64,000 bases of DNA from Streptomyces justiciae (lineage in GTDB: Bacteria > Actinomycetota > Actinomycetes > Streptomycetales > Streptomycetaceae), in assembly GCF_015163075.1 (NCBI RefSeq), contig NZ_JADDXU010000004.1, positions 496,001-560,000 of the forward strand, read 5' to 3'. Shown here one piece after another: positions 16,936-24,816 of the stretch (its first letter is position 1; each line of letters begins with the position of its first letter). The notes under the pieces are model-generated. The model worked only from the letters and a program-made list of their open reading frames with translations. It had not been told where the DNA came from and ran no database searches. The translations under genes and the position numbers were made by a program.

Positions 16936-17664
16936 ATGCGTGAGTTGAGCCAGCTGATCGACGTCGAGGAACCGGCCTGGCCGGAAATCAGGGAGACACT
17001 CAAGGCAAGTCCGGTGTCCGTCGAGGTGCTCCCAGCCGACAGGGATCTGGGGAGGGCGTCGCTCCTCCAACTCCAGGTCACGGCAAGGTCGTACCTCGGG
17101 GCGCTGGTACTGCATTGCGGTGGTCTGCTGGTGGACGACGGATGGCTACGGGTCTTCGGCAGCCCTGTCGGTGGGGCTGCGCCAGAGATACCGACCCTGG
17201 CCGGCGCGAATCAGTTCCCCGCAACGTTCGACCCGGCGTGGCGACCGGAGGCCGGTCTGGTCGTGGCGCACGACGTGCTGGGCGGTGTCTTCGCGCTCAA
17301 CAGCGGGACTCCTGCCGGCGCCGGCCGTCCCGGTGCCCCGGGCGAGGTGGTCTACTTCGCCCCGGATTCCCTTCGCTGGGAGGCTCTGGGCGTCGGTCAC
17401 TCGACGTGGCTGGCTTGGCTGGTGTCCGGGGCGCTCGATGAGTTCTACGCCGATCTGCGCTGGCCCGGCTGGAAGGAGGAGGTCCGGGCGCTGAACGGCA
17501 ATCAGGGTCTGTCACTGTTCCCGCCGTTGTGGTCTGCCGAGGCACGCCGGGACATCTCCGCGACCAGCCGTCGCGCCGTGCCCATGAAGGAGCTGCTCGG
17601 CGTAGCCCGGGACTCGTGCCGACAGTTCGACGGGGTTGATCCGGGCTTTCTCGGCGCCACGTGA
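16936..17664 (+). CDS. DUF2625-family protein
   Basis: A 242-residue protein whose opening MRELSQLIDVEEPAWPEI and later LGALVLHCGGLLVDDGWLRVFGS, FDPAWRPEAGLVVAHDVLGGVFALN, EVVYFAPDSLRWE and FYADLRWPGWKEEV match DUF2625 proteins. These are found singly in many bacteria and have no proven role. No signal peptide or membrane segment is seen. Confidence 0.8.
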   Translation: MRELSQLIDVEEPAWPEIRETLKASPVSVEVLPADRDLGRASLLQLQVTARSYLGALVLHCGGLLVDDGWLRVFGSPVGGAAPEIPTLAGANQFPATFDPAWRPEAGLVVAHDVLGGVFALNSGTPAGAGRPGAPGEVVYFAPDSLRWEALGVGHSTWLAWLVSGALDEFYADLRWPGWKEEVRALNGNQGLSLFPPLWSAEARRDISATSRRAVPMKELLGVARDSCRQFDGVDPGFLGAT

Positions 17665-17744
17665 ACCGGCTGCCCCGCCCAGTCGGCGAAGGCCACGAAG
17701 TGCTCGGCCTTGTCCCACCGTAAAGCGCCGGAGATCATGACCGC

Positions 17745-19664
17745 GTGCAGCGCCGAGAGAATCTCCACGAACTACTGACACGCGCCGGCCTCACGGTCGT
17801 CGAGGAAACCCGCCCGGGCACCCTCTTCCCACCGGAGGCCGGCTGGCGGATCGCGCGAGGTGTCGCGTCGCCGGACGGGACGGCCCGCGAGGCGCTCGAT
17901 GCCGCGTGGTGGCGTCGGCTACGCGGTGCCGACGGCGAGTTCCTGGTGGCTGTCCTCGGACACCGGATCGGCGGCAACGACGCCTGGTGGACCCGGGTTC
18001 GGCACACCGGCAGCGGCGTACCGGAGTTGCCCGGCGACCCCGGGTTCGTGGCACTGTCCCTCGACGGGCAGGTACTGCTGGCGGAACTGCCCGGCGCGGA
18101 CGGCACCCGGGTGACCGCCCTCGACCGACTGCCCGAGCGGCTGGAGGAGGCTGCCGAGGCCGCCGCGTCCGAGACGGAGGCCGAGCGCGCCGAAGTGTGG
18201 GCGGCGGTCCCTGGCCAGCCCGCGTGGCCTCTGCACTGGGCGGAGGGCATCGGGTCCAATCCCGCAGCGACGGACGAACTGTTGATCCGGCTGCTCGATG
18301 TGGAAACGGGCTTCCTGCATGGATGCGACCGGCCCGCCGTCCTCGACGCCGCCGTCGCACACCCGGACCCGCAGGTGCGGTCGCGGCCCGCCGACACGTT
18401 CCGGCCCAAGCTCACGTCCGAGCAGTGGGTACGCCTGGTACGCGCCGAGCCGTCCCCGGATGGACGCGTGTTCTGGGCGGAGCGCGCCCGCGTCTGGGGC
18501 GCCGAACTCCCCGACGACCTGTACGACGAAATCCTCGCCGGCCCGTCCCGCGCGCAGGCCGCCGAACTCCCGGACCTCCCCGCCCGGCACCTCCCTGACC
18601 TCGCCACCGACACCGACGCCCGGGTACGGAGGGCGGCGTGTGCCCGGTGGCAGGAACTCGCCGCGCCGCTGCGGGAGCGGCTGCTGACTGACACCGACCA
18701 CGCCGTGCGAACCGCTGCACTGCTGGCCCACCACACCGACGTACCGCTGTCCCGCGAGGTTCTCGCCGCCCTCCCCGACCCGCGGCAGGCGCTCGAAAGG
18801 TGCCGCCTCGAGCCCGAGTTGGAGGCGGAGCTGGTCAGGAACGGGGACACGGAGGTACGTCAGGCGCTGGCCGCCAACCCCGCCCTGAGCGCGCTCGGCG
18901 TCGCCGCGCTGGCGCAGGATTCGCAGGACGACATCCGTTCCACGGTGGCGGTGCGCCCCGACCTCACCGAGGAGCAGCGTGCCGCGGTGCGCCACGACTT
19001 CGACCCGACGTCGATGTCGTACACCCTTGCCTGGGTCGAGGACCTGCACGGCGACGCCGAGGCGATGCGCCGTCTCGCCGCGTCGTCCCATCCGCTAGTC
19101 CGCCGCAGTGTGGCCCGGGCCCGCCGCCTCCCGCCGGATGTCGTGGCGCGTCTGGCGCGGGACGAGGACCGGGTGGTCCGCCTGTTCCTCGCCGAGTCGT
19201 GCGAGGACGCGCCGGGCGACATGCTGCTGGACGTCTGGCGCTGGTGGGACGGCAGCTTCAGCCACCCCGACCGGCCCCGCAGCCATCCCAACTTCCCGCG
19301 TGTGGGCCTACTGCGCTTCATGACCGACCCCAGCGGTCGGATGCGCCGCCTGGCCTTGGACGACCCGGAGTCCACACCGGCTGACGTCGCACACCTGGCG
19401 CGGGACCCCGAAGCCGAGGTGCGTCGCCGCGCGGCCGAGGACCCCCGGCTGTCACCGGCCGACGCGGTACGGCTGCTCAACGACCCGGCGGTGCACGTCC
19501 GCGACACCGTGACGCGCAATCCGCGACTGCCGGCCCGCGTCCTGGCAGGCCTGCTGCACGACCGCGACACGGCACACACAGCGGTCACCAACCCGGCGAT
19601 CCCCGCCCCCGTACTGGACCGCATCCTGGCCGCGGCACCGACAGCCGTGGCGGCCCGGCGCTGA
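17745..19664 (+). CDS. Large leucine-rich-repeat-variant / HEAT-like helical repeat protein
   Basis: A 639-residue protein made almost wholly of short helical repeats. Phrases recur with a period near 22-25 residues: DAAVAHPDPQVR, DLATDTDARVRRAACARW, LLTDTDHAVRTAALLAHH, LVRNGDTEVRQALAANPALSA, LARDPEAEVRRRAAEDPRLSP and LLNDPAVHVRDTVTRNPRLPA. This is the LRV pattern, a curved scaffold usually used for protein binding. The N-terminal 180 residues are not obviously repetitive and may be a separate head. The start is GTG 17745. No membrane segment is seen. Partner unknown. Confidence 0.8.
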   Translation: MQRRENLHELLTRAGLTVVEETRPGTLFPPEAGWRIARGVASPDGTAREALDAAWWRRLRGADGEFLVAVLGHRIGGNDAWWTRVRHTGSGVPELPGDPGFVALSLDGQVLLAELPGADGTRVTALDRLPERLEEAAEAAASETEAERAEVWAAVPGQPAWPLHWAEGIGSNPAATDELLIRLLDVETGFLHGCDRPAVLDAAVAHPDPQVRSRPADTFRPKLTSEQWVRLVRAEPSPDGRVFWAERARVWGAELPDDLYDEILAGPSRAQAAELPDLPARHLPDLATDTDARVRRAACARWQELAAPLRERLLTDTDHAVRTAALLAHHTDVPLSREVLAALPDPRQALERCRLEPELEAELVRNGDTEVRQALAANPALSALGVAALAQDSQDDIRSTVAVRPDLTEEQRAAVRHDFDPTSMSYTLAWVEDLHGDAEAMRRLAASSHPLVRRSVARARRLPPDVVARLARDEDRVVRLFLAESCEDAPGDMLLDVWRWWDGSFSHPDRPRSHPNFPRVGLLRFMTDPSGRMRRLALDDPESTPADVAHLARDPEAEVRRRAAEDPRLSPADAVRLLNDPAVHVRDTVTRNPRLPARVLAGLLHDRDTAHTAVTNPAIPAPVLDRILAAAPTAVAARR

Positions 19665-19771
19665 CCCCTACCGCTCCCGCGGGGAAGCCGTCCCTGCTCC
19701 GCGTCGGAGTTCCGCCGCGCTGCGGCTGGACGCACACGCCCCGCCGGGTACGCGCGCGGGCCGAGTCCGAG

Positions 19772-21253
19772 CTAGGACTGTGCCCCGGACACGTTGGCCG
19801 GTTCGGCAGGGCCCTCGGGCACCGGGGCCGGAGCATCGGCGGCCCGGCGACGCGGGAGGAAGGAGGCGAGGGAGAACGAGAGGAGGGCCGCCCCGGCGCC
19901 GATGGCCATGACCGTCTTGAAGCCGTTCTCGGAGGGCAGGGGAAAGCCGCCGAAGTCCGTGGTCATCTGGGCCAGGATGACGCCCGCGAGGGCGCCGGCG
20001 AACGACGTGCCCATGGAGCGCATCAGCGTGTTGAGGCTGTTGGCGGCGGCCGTCTCGGAGGCGGGCACGGCGCTCATGATCAGGGCGGGCATGGCACCGT
20101 AGGCGAAGCCGATGCCGCCCCCGATGGCGCAGGCGACCAGCGTGATCTGCCAGGCCTCAGACATCAGCACGATGCTGAGGCTGTAGCCGGCGGCCACGAC
20201 GAGCGCGCCGGTCATCAAGGTGACCTTGGGACCTTTCGCCTTGGTGATGCGCGCGGACACCGCGGACATCGTCATCATCACCAGGCCTTGCGGGGCCAGG
20301 ATCAGGCCGACGGCGAGCAGAGACTTGCCCAGGCCGTAGCCGGTCTGCTCCGGCAGCTGGAGGACCTGCGGCAGGACGAGCGACATGGCGAACATCGAGA
20401 AGCCGAGCGCGACCGAGGCGAGATTGGTGAACAGCACCTGACGGCGTGCGGTGGTGCGCAGGTCCACCAGCGGCTGGGCGGTGCGCAGTTCGTACCGGCC
20501 CCACAGCAGGAAGACCAGGAGGGAGGTGGCGAACAGGGCGAGGGTGATGCCGCTGGTCCACCCCCAGTCGGCGCCCTTGGAGACGGCGAGCAGCAGGGAC
20601 ACCAGCGCAGTGGACAGTCCGAGGGCGCCGAGCAGGTCGAAGCTGCCGCCGGTGCGGACCTTCGACTCGGGCACGATCAACGCGACAAGAGCGAGAGCCA
20701 CGACCCCGAGGGTGGCGGAGGTCAGGAACAGCACGTGCCAGTCGTAGTGGTCGGCGATGAAGGCCGCCGAGGGGAGCCCGAGAGCGCCGCCGACGCCGAG
20801 GGAAGCGCTCATGAGAGCGGTGGAGCCGGCGAGCCGCTCGGCGGGCAGGATGTCGCGCATGATGCTGATGCCCAGCGGGACGACGGCGGCCGCCAGGCCC
20901 TGCACCGCACGGCCGATGATCATCGGGAGGAGCGAGTCGCTCAGGGCGCAGATGACCGAGCCCGCCACCAGCAGCACGATGCTGGCCAGCAGCATGCGGC
21001 GCTTGCCGAACATGTCACCGAGGCGCCCGACGACCGGGGTGGCAACGGCCGCCGCCAGCAGGGTGGCGGTGACGGCCCAGGCGGTGTTCGACGCCGACGC
21101 GTGCAGGTATTTCGGCAGGTCGGGGACGATCGGGATGATCAGGGTCTGCATCAGCGAGACCGTGATCCCCGCGAAGGCCAGCACCGCCACCACGGCGTGG
21201 GGCCTCGGCGGGACGGACCCGGCCGCGGCGCGGGGAGCAGGGCTGTCGGACAT
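19772..21253 (-). CDS. MFS drug-efflux transporter, DHA2 (14-helix) type
   Basis: A 493-residue major-facilitator protein. The motif A loop is GRLGDMFGKRRMLLAS, motif B-like is IIGRAVQGLAAAVVPLG, and the motif C-like stretch GVGGALGLPSAAFIADHYDWHVLFL is typical of DHA2 exporters. A charged, Ala/Pro-rich tail follows the last helix. Proton-driven export of a hydrophobic compound is expected. Two copies of a 17-bp MarR-like operator lie 30-74 bp upstream of its ATG; a third lies before the dienelactone hydrolase gene. Confidence 0.9.
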   Translation of the reverse strand: MSDSPAPRAAAGSVPPRPHAVVAVLAFAGITVSLMQTLIIPIVPDLPKYLHASASNTAWAVTATLLAAAVATPVVGRLGDMFGKRRMLLASIVLLVAGSVICALSDSLLPMIIGRAVQGLAAAVVPLGISIMRDILPAERLAGSTALMSASLGVGGALGLPSAAFIADHYDWHVLFLTSATLGVVALALVALIVPESKVRTGGSFDLLGALGLSTALVSLLLAVSKGADWGWTSGITLALFATSLLVFLLWGRYELRTAQPLVDLRTTARRQVLFTNLASVALGFSMFAMSLVLPQVLQLPEQTGYGLGKSLLAVGLILAPQGLVMMTMSAVSARITKAKGPKVTLMTGALVVAAGYSLSIVLMSEAWQITLVACAIGGGIGFAYGAMPALIMSAVPASETAAANSLNTLMRSMGTSFAGALAGVILAQMTTDFGGFPLPSENGFKTVMAIGAGAALLSFSLASFLPRRRAADAPAPVPEGPAEPANVSGAQS

Positions 21254-21282
21254 GGAAGAGGGCCTCCACAGGAGGGGACGGG

Positions 21283-21327
21283 TTGCTTGACTTACGCAAC
21301 CATATTCTCGTTGTTTGAGTAAGGCAA
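21283..21327. promoter_or_regulatory. Two MarR-like 17-bp operators upstream of the MFS gene
   Basis: TTGCTTGACTTACGCAA at 21283-21299 and TTGTTTGAGTAAGGCAA at 21311-21327. With TTGCTTAACTTAGGCAA at 22465 they define TTGYTTRASTWASGCAA, an imperfect inverted repeat TTGC...GCAA typical in size for MarR-family repressors. Centres are 28 bp apart. No marR gene is in the window. Confidence 0.6.
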
Positions 21328-21360
21328 GCTGTTGCCTCAGCGGCCCGCGGCTGCCGCTTC

Positions 21361-21413
21361 CGTGATCCGGGTCACGTCCGGCTTTTGTCCGTCATCCGAC
21401 CGGTGCAGGTCAG
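21361..21413 (+). promoter_or_regulatory. Composite activator element, copy 1 (before the SnoaL-like gene)
   Basis: CGTGA-N6-TCACG (21361-21376) runs straight into four pentamers starting at 21376 GTCCG, 21387 GTCCG, 21398 GACCG and 21409 GTCAG, each exactly 11 bp apart. The same design is at 24135-24187. Direct repeats in phase with the helix are the signature of winged-helix OmpR/SARP activators. The last unit is 66 bp from the ATG at 21480. Confidence 0.7.
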
Positions 21414-21479
21414 CCTGCCTCGCTTGCATGGCCTCGTCCCGCCCCCGTTCGGGGCTCCCGGAGTGCGAGGAGGAAACGT

Positions 21480-22358
21480 ATGAAGGACCGGGTCGAGGCC
21501 GAGGAACTGCTCATCACGTCGGATCTGCAGATCCAGAGCGCGGCGACCGCCTGGAAGCACGTCCATGCCGAGTACGTCGACGTCGTCGACGACATCCTGG
21601 CGACACTCGCGCCGAGCGGTCCCTATGCCTCCGTCGTGCCCCAGCTGAAGGAGGGGCGCGAGATCCCGACCCAGCGCATCGTCAGCACCTACGAGGCGAT
21701 CGAGCACAGCTACCGCAGCATGCACCGGTTCGCCGCCGTGGTGGCGATCCGACCCGTGGCGGAGATCAACACCTCCTGGTACACCTTCGTCAGCGGTATC
21801 GGCCGCGGCCGCGAGAAGCAGTCCGGCGCGGAGAGCGAGCGCCCGGTCGTCGTGCTCTTTCCGACCATGGGTTCCGAAGGCATCACCGGCGAGCTGTTCT
21901 GGGGCCGCACGCAGCGGGACAGCATGCCGGGGGACCCGGCCAATGGGGCGCTGGCCAGCCGCTTCGCGGTGGCGGGGCTGCATGAGGCGCTGCTCGACGC
22001 GTACCGCAAGGGGGACATCGACACGATCGTGGAGAAGAGCCACCCCGAGATCCAGACCGGCGTCCGTGACTATGTGGCGCAGACCGGCACCCTCGTCGAA
22101 CTGCACACCAAGGACGAGCGAAGGGCCCATCTCCAGGACTTCTACGCCCGCTACGCCGTGCGCGGCATCGAGGTCGTCACCCAGCACTTCGACGACTGGT
22201 TCTTCTTTCACGAGCTGCGCTGGACGGTCGAGGCCAAGAAGGGCCCGGACGCCGGGGGAGTCCTCCGGTATCACACCGCCGAGTACGCCGAGGTGTCGGC
22301 AGCCGGCCTTGTCGTCGCCCACATCGGCCACGGCACGGATCAACTCAGGATCGGCTGA
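21480..22358 (+). CDS. SnoaL/NTF2-like protein
   Basis: A 292-residue protein with a strong ribosome site (GAGGAGG) before ATG 21480. The C-terminal half has the features of a SnoaL-like cone fold: LDAYRKGDIDTIVEKSHPE, HLQDFYARYAVRGIEVV, DWFFFHELRWTVEAKKG and HTAEYAEVSAAGLVVAHIGHG. The N-terminal half (residues 1-130) may be a second, more diverged copy. SnoaL-like proteins act as cyclases, isomerases or hydratases on aromatic or polyketide-like substrates, or merely bind them. It is transcribed from the composite repeat element and ends before a hairpin. Confidence 0.75.
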   Translation: MKDRVEAEELLITSDLQIQSAATAWKHVHAEYVDVVDDILATLAPSGPYASVVPQLKEGREIPTQRIVSTYEAIEHSYRSMHRFAAVVAIRPVAEINTSWYTFVSGIGRGREKQSGAESERPVVVLFPTMGSEGITGELFWGRTQRDSMPGDPANGALASRFAVAGLHEALLDAYRKGDIDTIVEKSHPEIQTGVRDYVAQTGTLVELHTKDERRAHLQDFYARYAVRGIEVVTQHFDDWFFFHELRWTVEAKKGPDAGGVLRYHTAEYAEVSAAGLVVAHIGHGTDQLRIG

Positions 22359-22399
22359 GGCGGGTTGAGGCCTCCTCCGTTGCTTCCTTCCGGTGGGCG

Positions 22400-22424
22400 C
22401 CCCGCCGCGATGGAGGCGGCGGGG
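22400..22424 (+). terminator. Hairpin terminator after the SnoaL-like gene
   Basis: CCCCGCCG (22400-22407) and CGGCGGGG (22417-22424) form a perfect 8-bp stem with a 9-base loop, 42 bp after the stop codon and followed by CCCTTCTCGTCT. Confidence 0.6.
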
Positions 22425-22464
22425 GAGGCCCTTCTCGTCTGGGCGGCGCCCCGCCATGCTCCAT

Positions 22465-22481
22465 TTGCTTAACTTAGGCAA
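22465..22481. promoter_or_regulatory. MarR-like operator upstream of the dienelactone hydrolase gene
   Basis: TTGCTTAACTTAGGCAA, the most symmetrical of the three copies, about 87 bp before the ATG at 22568. Sharing the motif with the MFS promoter suggests one repressor controls efflux and this hydrolase. Confidence 0.6.
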
Positions 22482-22567
22482 GTAGCTCTACGGTGGTCGA
22501 GTGCCGTCCGTGTGGCGGCGATGCCGCCCGCCGCATCCTCCGACCGAAGACCGAGGAGAACCCCCAC

Positions 22568-23323
22568 ATGAGCACCGTGCACGGATCGTCCCTCGACATC
22601 CCCACCGCGGACGGGATCTGCGACGCCTACCTGGCTCGCCCGGACGACAACGCCCCGCACCCCGGCGTCCTGCTCTACATGGACGCCTTCGGGCTGCGGC
22701 CCCATCTGAGGGGGATGGCGGACCGACTGGCCTCGGCCGGCTACACGGTGCTGGTGCCCAACGTCGTGTACCGCGCCGGGCGAGCGCCCGTGGTGGAGCT
22801 GCCCGAGTTCATCAACCCGGCAGAGCGCCCCGAGATCATCCAGAGCCTACGTCCGGCCATGCAGTCACTGACCCCTGAGGCCGCCATGCGTGACGCGTCC
22901 GCCTACCTCGACTGGCTGGCCGCCACCCCGCTGACGACCGACGGGCCGGTCGGCGTGACCGGATACTGCATGGGCGCCGCACTGGCCCTGCGCACCGTCG
23001 GCACCTACCCGGACCGCGTCGCGGCGGCGGCCGGCTTCCACGGCGCGTACCTCGCGACCGACGCCCCGGACAGCCCCCACCTGCTGGCCGACCGCATCAC
23101 CGCCGAGCTGTACTTCGGCCACGCCGACCAGGACGCGACCAACCCCACCGAGCAGATCGAGCGTCTGGACAAGGCCCTCACCGACGCGGGCGTCCGCCAC
23201 CGCGCCGACGTCTACGCCGACGCCCACCACGGTTTCACACAGGCCGACACGGCGATGTACGACGCCGAGGCGACGGAGCGCCACTGGACGGCCTTGCTGG
23301 ACCTGTTCGCCCGCGCCCTGTGA
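22568..23323 (+). CDS. Dienelactone hydrolase-family protein
   Basis: A 251-residue alpha/beta hydrolase. The nucleophile elbow is GYCMGAALALR with a catalytic Cys, as in true dienelactone hydrolases. The acid is in LYFGHADQDATN and the His in DAHHGFTQADTAMYD. Dienelactone hydrolases open the lactone in chlorocatechol-type ring cleavage, though many homologues act on other esters. The ATG at 22568 has a GAGGAGAA ribosome site. The gene carries its own MarR-like operator, unlike its SnoaL neighbour. Confidence 0.88.
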   Translation: MSTVHGSSLDIPTADGICDAYLARPDDNAPHPGVLLYMDAFGLRPHLRGMADRLASAGYTVLVPNVVYRAGRAPVVELPEFINPAERPEIIQSLRPAMQSLTPEAAMRDASAYLDWLAATPLTTDGPVGVTGYCMGAALALRTVGTYPDRVAAAAGFHGAYLATDAPDSPHLLADRITAELYFGHADQDATNPTEQIERLDKALTDAGVRHRADVYADAHHGFTQADTAMYDAEATERHWTALLDLFARAL

Positions 23324-23388
23324 GCGCCTGAACCCTGCTCGTCGACGGCGCGGAAGATCCAGCCCATCTCGGAAGGGGGCAGGCCTTG

Positions 23389-24102
23389 GTGAATGGCATG
23401 GCGACTCCGTCGGTACTTCGTCGCAGCGGCCGTGACGTCCTGATCGTCGCGGGCGACCCGGGGGAGACCGACCTGCTGACCACGGCCCTCCAGCTGGCCG
23501 GTTACACCGTCGCGGGGACGGCCGTCACGGGGGTCGAAGGCGTCGCCCGGATCACGCGGCGCCGGTTCGACCTGGTCGTCTGGGACGCCATGCTGCCGGA
23601 CCTCAGGGACCTGTCCAACGGCCCCCGCGTCGCCTCGGCCGACATACCGCCCCTGCTCTATCTGATCAGCTGCGACTACCTCCACACCCTGCTTCCCAAC
23701 TTCGGCCGCCGGAAGGAGGATTACGTCACCAAGCCGGTCCGGGCCACCGAGGTGCTCGCCCGGGCCGAGGTCCTGCTCCGCGACGGCCGTACCGGCCCCG
23801 TCGCGGTGACATCCGGCTACGCCGAACTGACCCTCGACGACGCCACCTGTCAGGCCCGGCGCGGGTCCCGGGCGCTCGGGCTCACCCCCGCCGAGTACCG
23901 ACTCCTGCGCTACCTCCTGGCCAACGCGGAGTGCGTGGTGTCCAAGGAACAGATCAGCCAGCACGTGTGGGGTGACTTCCGTGCGAGCGAGGCCATCGAC
24001 AAGCTCGTCTCCCGGCTGCGGCAGAAGGTCAACCAGGAGGAGCCCGCGCTGATCCACACCAGCAGGGGATTCGGCTACTGGCTCGGCCGCCTGCGCGGCT
24101 GA
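23389..24102 (+). CDS. Orphan atypical OmpR-family response regulator
   Basis: About 237 residues: a receiver domain (about 13-125) and a winged-helix DNA-binding domain (about 140-237; LGLTPAEYRLLRYLLANAECVVSKEQISQHVWG, VSRLRQKV, TSRGFGYWLG). The phospho-acceptor is present (VVWDAMLPDL) and so is the Lys (YVTKPV). The acidic pair normally read as DD is AGD in LIVAGDPGETD, so one metal ligand is lost. No kinase gene is near. Such atypical regulators (JadR1-like) can bind small molecules instead of phosphate. GTG 23389 follows AGGGGGCAGG; TTG 23386 and ATG 23398 are alternatives. It lies between two promoters with 11-bp GTCCG repeats and is the obvious candidate to bind them. Confidence 0.85.
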   Translation: MNGMATPSVLRRSGRDVLIVAGDPGETDLLTTALQLAGYTVAGTAVTGVEGVARITRRRFDLVVWDAMLPDLRDLSNGPRVASADIPPLLYLISCDYLHTLLPNFGRRKEDYVTKPVRATEVLARAEVLLRDGRTGPVAVTSGYAELTLDDATCQARRGSRALGLTPAEYRLLRYLLANAECVVSKEQISQHVWGDFRASEAIDKLVSRLRQKVNQEEPALIHTSRGFGYWLGRLRG

Positions 24103-24134
24103 GCGCCGTCGCCCCCTCCCTCAGAGACTCCGGC

Positions 24135-24187
24135 CGTGACGCCCATCACGTCCGGGAATTGTCCGGAAGCCGTCCGGGACTCGTCCG
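24135..24187 (+). promoter_or_regulatory. Composite activator element, copy 2 (before the VOC-SDR-esterase genes)
   Basis: CGTGA-N6-TCACG (24135-24150) followed by GTCCG at 24150, 24161, 24172 and 24183, all perfect and exactly 11 bp apart. CCTCGCTT then follows closely, as it does in copy 1. The last unit is 84 bp from the ATG at 24272. The match to copy 1 covers architecture and spacing, not just a short word. Confidence 0.75.
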
Positions 24188-24271
24188 ACCGCCTCGCTTT
24201 CCTGTGCCACACGCACTGACCAGCGGTTCCCGGTGGCCCCGCCGTCCGGAGCCCATGAGCGAGGAGACAGC

Positions 24272-24742
24272 ATGGCCGGCATCCTCAGGCCCTCGGACCA
24301 GTTCCATGTGGGCATCGTCGCGGAGGACTTCGAGGCGACGAAGGAGCAGCTGTCGAAGCTGTTCGGGTTCGAGTGGTACGACGACATGGGCGGGCCCACC
24401 GAGGTCTCCCTGCCCACCGGCGACATCGTCATCGACTTCCGGTGCGCCTACGCCCGTACGTCGGGCACCGCCCCCCGGCTCGAGATCGTCCGAAGCGTCC
24501 CGGGAACCCTGTGGGAGCCGCCGCCCGGTTCCGGCATCCACCACTTCGGCTACTGGTCGGACGACGTGGCGGCCGACGCCGCCGAACTCGAACGCCACGG
24601 CTACGTGACCGAGGCGACCCGCACGGGACCCGACGGCGGGCTGTTCTTCGCCTACCTGCGCAGTGAGCGGCAGACCGGTTTCCGGGTCGAGCTGGTCAGC
24701 AGGGCCGCCCAGCGGTCGCTGGAACAGCTCTGGAACCAGTAG
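24272..24742 (+). CDS. VOC-family (glyoxalase/dioxygenase fold) protein
   Basis: A 156-residue vicinal-oxygen-chelate protein with paired beta-alpha-beta-beta-beta modules. Likely metal ligands are the His of QFHVGIVAED, the His pair of SGIHHFGYWSDD and the Glu of GFRVELVSR, which fits a metal-binding lyase, isomerase or dioxygenase. ATG 24272 has GAGGAGACAGC upstream. It is first of three same-strand genes (VOC, SDR, HSL esterase) with 74-79 bp gaps, under composite element copy 2. Confidence 0.85.
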   Translation: MAGILRPSDQFHVGIVAEDFEATKEQLSKLFGFEWYDDMGGPTEVSLPTGDIVIDFRCAYARTSGTAPRLEIVRSVPGTLWEPPPGSGIHHFGYWSDDVAADAAELERHGYVTEATRTGPDGGLFFAYLRSERQTGFRVELVSRAAQRSLEQLWNQ

Positions 24743-24816
24743 CCCAGTAGCCCATGGCCCCGCCGGGCCACTCCGACCGCACCCCCAAGTACACAGTCTT
24801 CACCGAGGAGTTGTTC

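Noticed and set aside
17502..17768. Minus-strand reading with a protein-like stretch (ALRWDKAEHFVAFADWAG) between DUF2625 and the repeat protein
   Set aside because: It overlaps the 3' end of the DUF2625 gene and the start of the repeat gene, has no ribosome site and matches no family I can name. It could be a relic but cannot be supported.
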